NCBI GenBank assembly: GCA_902783535.1
Contig: CACZRJ010000258.1
Span: forward strand, 1 to 6,355
Length of the DNA stretch: 6,355 bases
Direction of reading: 5' to 3'
From: an uncultured Ruminococcus sp.
GTDB taxonomy: Bacteria; Bacillota; Clostridia; Oscillospirales; CAG-382
Positions 5,407-6,355 of the stretch are shown one piece after another; the first letter of the stretch is position 1, and the number at the start of each line of letters is the position of its first letter. The translations under genes and the position numbers were made by a program. The notes under the pieces were generated by a model. That model was given only the letters and a program-made list of their open reading frames with translations. It was not told the origin of the DNA and made no database searches.

Positions 5407-6355
5407 ATGGCAGCAGTCAGTTCAGGCAAAAACGGCAAAGAGATCTCAAGGCGGTACGTCAATCCGGACTTCCCGCATTTCGTGCACGGGGCCGATTACA
5501 ATCCGGAGCAGTGGAAACACGACAGGACAATCTGGGACGAGGACATGCGTCTGATGCGTCTCGCCAACTGCAACGAGATGACGGTCGGCATTTTTTCATG
5601 GGCGGAGATCGAGCCGTCCGAAGGAACATTCGATTTTTCCGTTCCGGACGAGATCCTCGACAAAATCCACCGTGCCGGCGGAAAAGTGATCCTCGCAACC
5701 CCGTCGGGCGCGCGTCCGCGCTGGCTCGCCGAGGCTTATCCGGAAGTCCTCCGCGTGTCGCCGGAGGGACAGCGGTATGCGTTCGGCGAACGCCACAACC
5801 ACTGCTACACCTCCCCCGCCTACCGCGAGAAGGTGAAGACGGTCAACACGATGCTCGCGCGCCGCTATGCAAGCCACCCCGCGGTCATCGGCTGGCACGT
5901 TTCCAACGAATACGGAGGCGAATGCTTCTGCCCGCTCTGCCGGGAAGCCTTCCGGGAATACCTGCGGAAGAAGTTCGACAACGACATCGGGAAGCTGAAC
6001 ATCGCATACTGGACCGCCTTCTGGAGCCACACCTATACCGATTTCTCCCAGATCGAGCCGCCCTCCCCGCTGACCGACAGGTCCATTCACGGGCTGAATC
6101 TCGACTGGAGACGGTTCGTCACCCTGCAGACGGCCGACTTCATGAGAGCGGAGGTCGAACCGCTGAAGGAAGCGGATCCGTCGAAGCCCGTCACGACGAA
6201 CATGATGTGCGGCTACGAGGGCCTCGACTATTTCAAGTTCAGGGACATCCTCGACTTCGCGTCCTGGGATTCCTATCCGCAGTGGCATTCCGGTGACCAG
6301 GAAGCCGCCGCATCCGAGGCCGGATTCTGGCACGACTTCTACCGCTGCCTCAAAA
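5407..6355 (+). CDS. Beta-galactosidase, GH42 (N-terminal part, cut by window end)
   Basis: The first 316 residues of a protein that usually has about 650-700; no stop appears before the window ends. It hydrolyses terminal beta-D-galactosyl residues, in this context probably galacto-oligosaccharides released from galactan, as for Bacillus GanA. There is no signal peptide, so it is cytoplasmic. Family signatures: FVHGADYNPEQW (25-36), EMTVGIFSWAEIEPSEG (57-73), ATPSGARPRWL (97-107), RHNHCYTSP (129-137) and GWHVSNEYGG (162-171), the last containing the expected acid/base Glu168. Cys133, Cys173, Cys175 and Cys178 (ECFCPLC) match the zinc cluster of the cysteine-containing GH42 enzymes. The catalytic nucleophile and the trimerisation and C-terminal domains lie beyond the window. 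The start is supported by GGAG 7 bases before ATG and the promoter just upstream. It is transcribed away from the sigma operon. Confidence 0.95.
   Translation, partial: MAAVSSGKNGKEISRRYVNPDFPHFVHGADYNPEQWKHDRTIWDEDMRLMRLANCNEMTVGIFSWAEIEPSEGTFDFSVPDEILDKIHRAGGKVILATPSGARPRWLAEAYPEVLRVSPEGQRYAFGERHNHCYTSPAYREKVKTVNTMLARRYASHPAVIGWHVSNEYGGECFCPLCREAFREYLRKKFDNDIGKLNIAYWTAFWSHTYTDFSQIEPPSPLTDRSIHGLNLDWRRFVTLQTADFMRAEVEPLKEADPSKPVTTNMMCGYEGLDYFKFRDILDFASWDSYPQWHSGDQEAAASEAGFWHDFYRCLK

Noticed and set aside
5596..6333. 245-codon minus-strand open frame inside the GH42 gene
   Set aside because: Shadow of the GH42 reading frame, whose catalytic and zinc-site motifs are all on the plus strand.

Overview
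The window looks like a piece of a chromosome from a GC-rich (roughly mid to high 50s % by eye) Gram-positive anaerobe, most likely an uncultured gut or rumen Clostridia/Oscillospirales-type bacterium. This is inferred from lipobox signal peptides on two proteins, strong AGGAGG-type ribosome sites, housekeeping promoters of TTGACA/TATAAT type, and Clostridia-like protein families. No rRNA, tRNA, CRISPR array, transposase or other mobile element is visible.

Layout, left to right. 1-67: a long perfect stem-loop just after the end of the first gene. 68-2092 (minus): a secreted lipoprotein endo-beta-1,4-galactanase of family GH53 with an Ig-like domain and a C-terminal carbohydrate-binding-like module. 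2093-2223: its promoter region, in which a 12-bp-arm palindrome is centred on the -35 box. 2224-5103 (minus): a compact three-gene operon, in transcription order an ECF-like sigma-70 factor, a single-pass membrane protein that is probably its anti-sigma factor (4-base overlap, GTG start), and, 34 bases later, a YfbK-like VWA-domain lipoprotein. 5104-5406: a divergent intergenic region with an ECF-type promoter candidate facing left and a good housekeeping promoter facing right. 5407-6355 (plus): the first 316 codons of a cytoplasmic GH42 beta-galactosidase that runs off the window.

How it fits together. GH53 and GH42 are the extracellular and intracellular halves of a known route for type I (arabino)galactan: the surface endo-galactanase releases short beta-1,4-galacto-oligosaccharides, and after import (no transporter is in the window) the GH42 enzyme cuts them to galactose. 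Between the two sits a signalling cassette: sigma factor, membrane anti-sigma, and a surface lipoprotein with an intact metal-binding VWA domain. Whether that cassette controls the galactan genes, or is an unrelated envelope-response operon that lies between them, cannot be decided from sequence alone. Both glycosidase genes have sigma-A-like promoters and not the ECF-like motif seen before the sigma gene, which argues against simple direct control by the sigma factor. The palindromes at their -35 boxes suggest a separate DNA-binding regulator.
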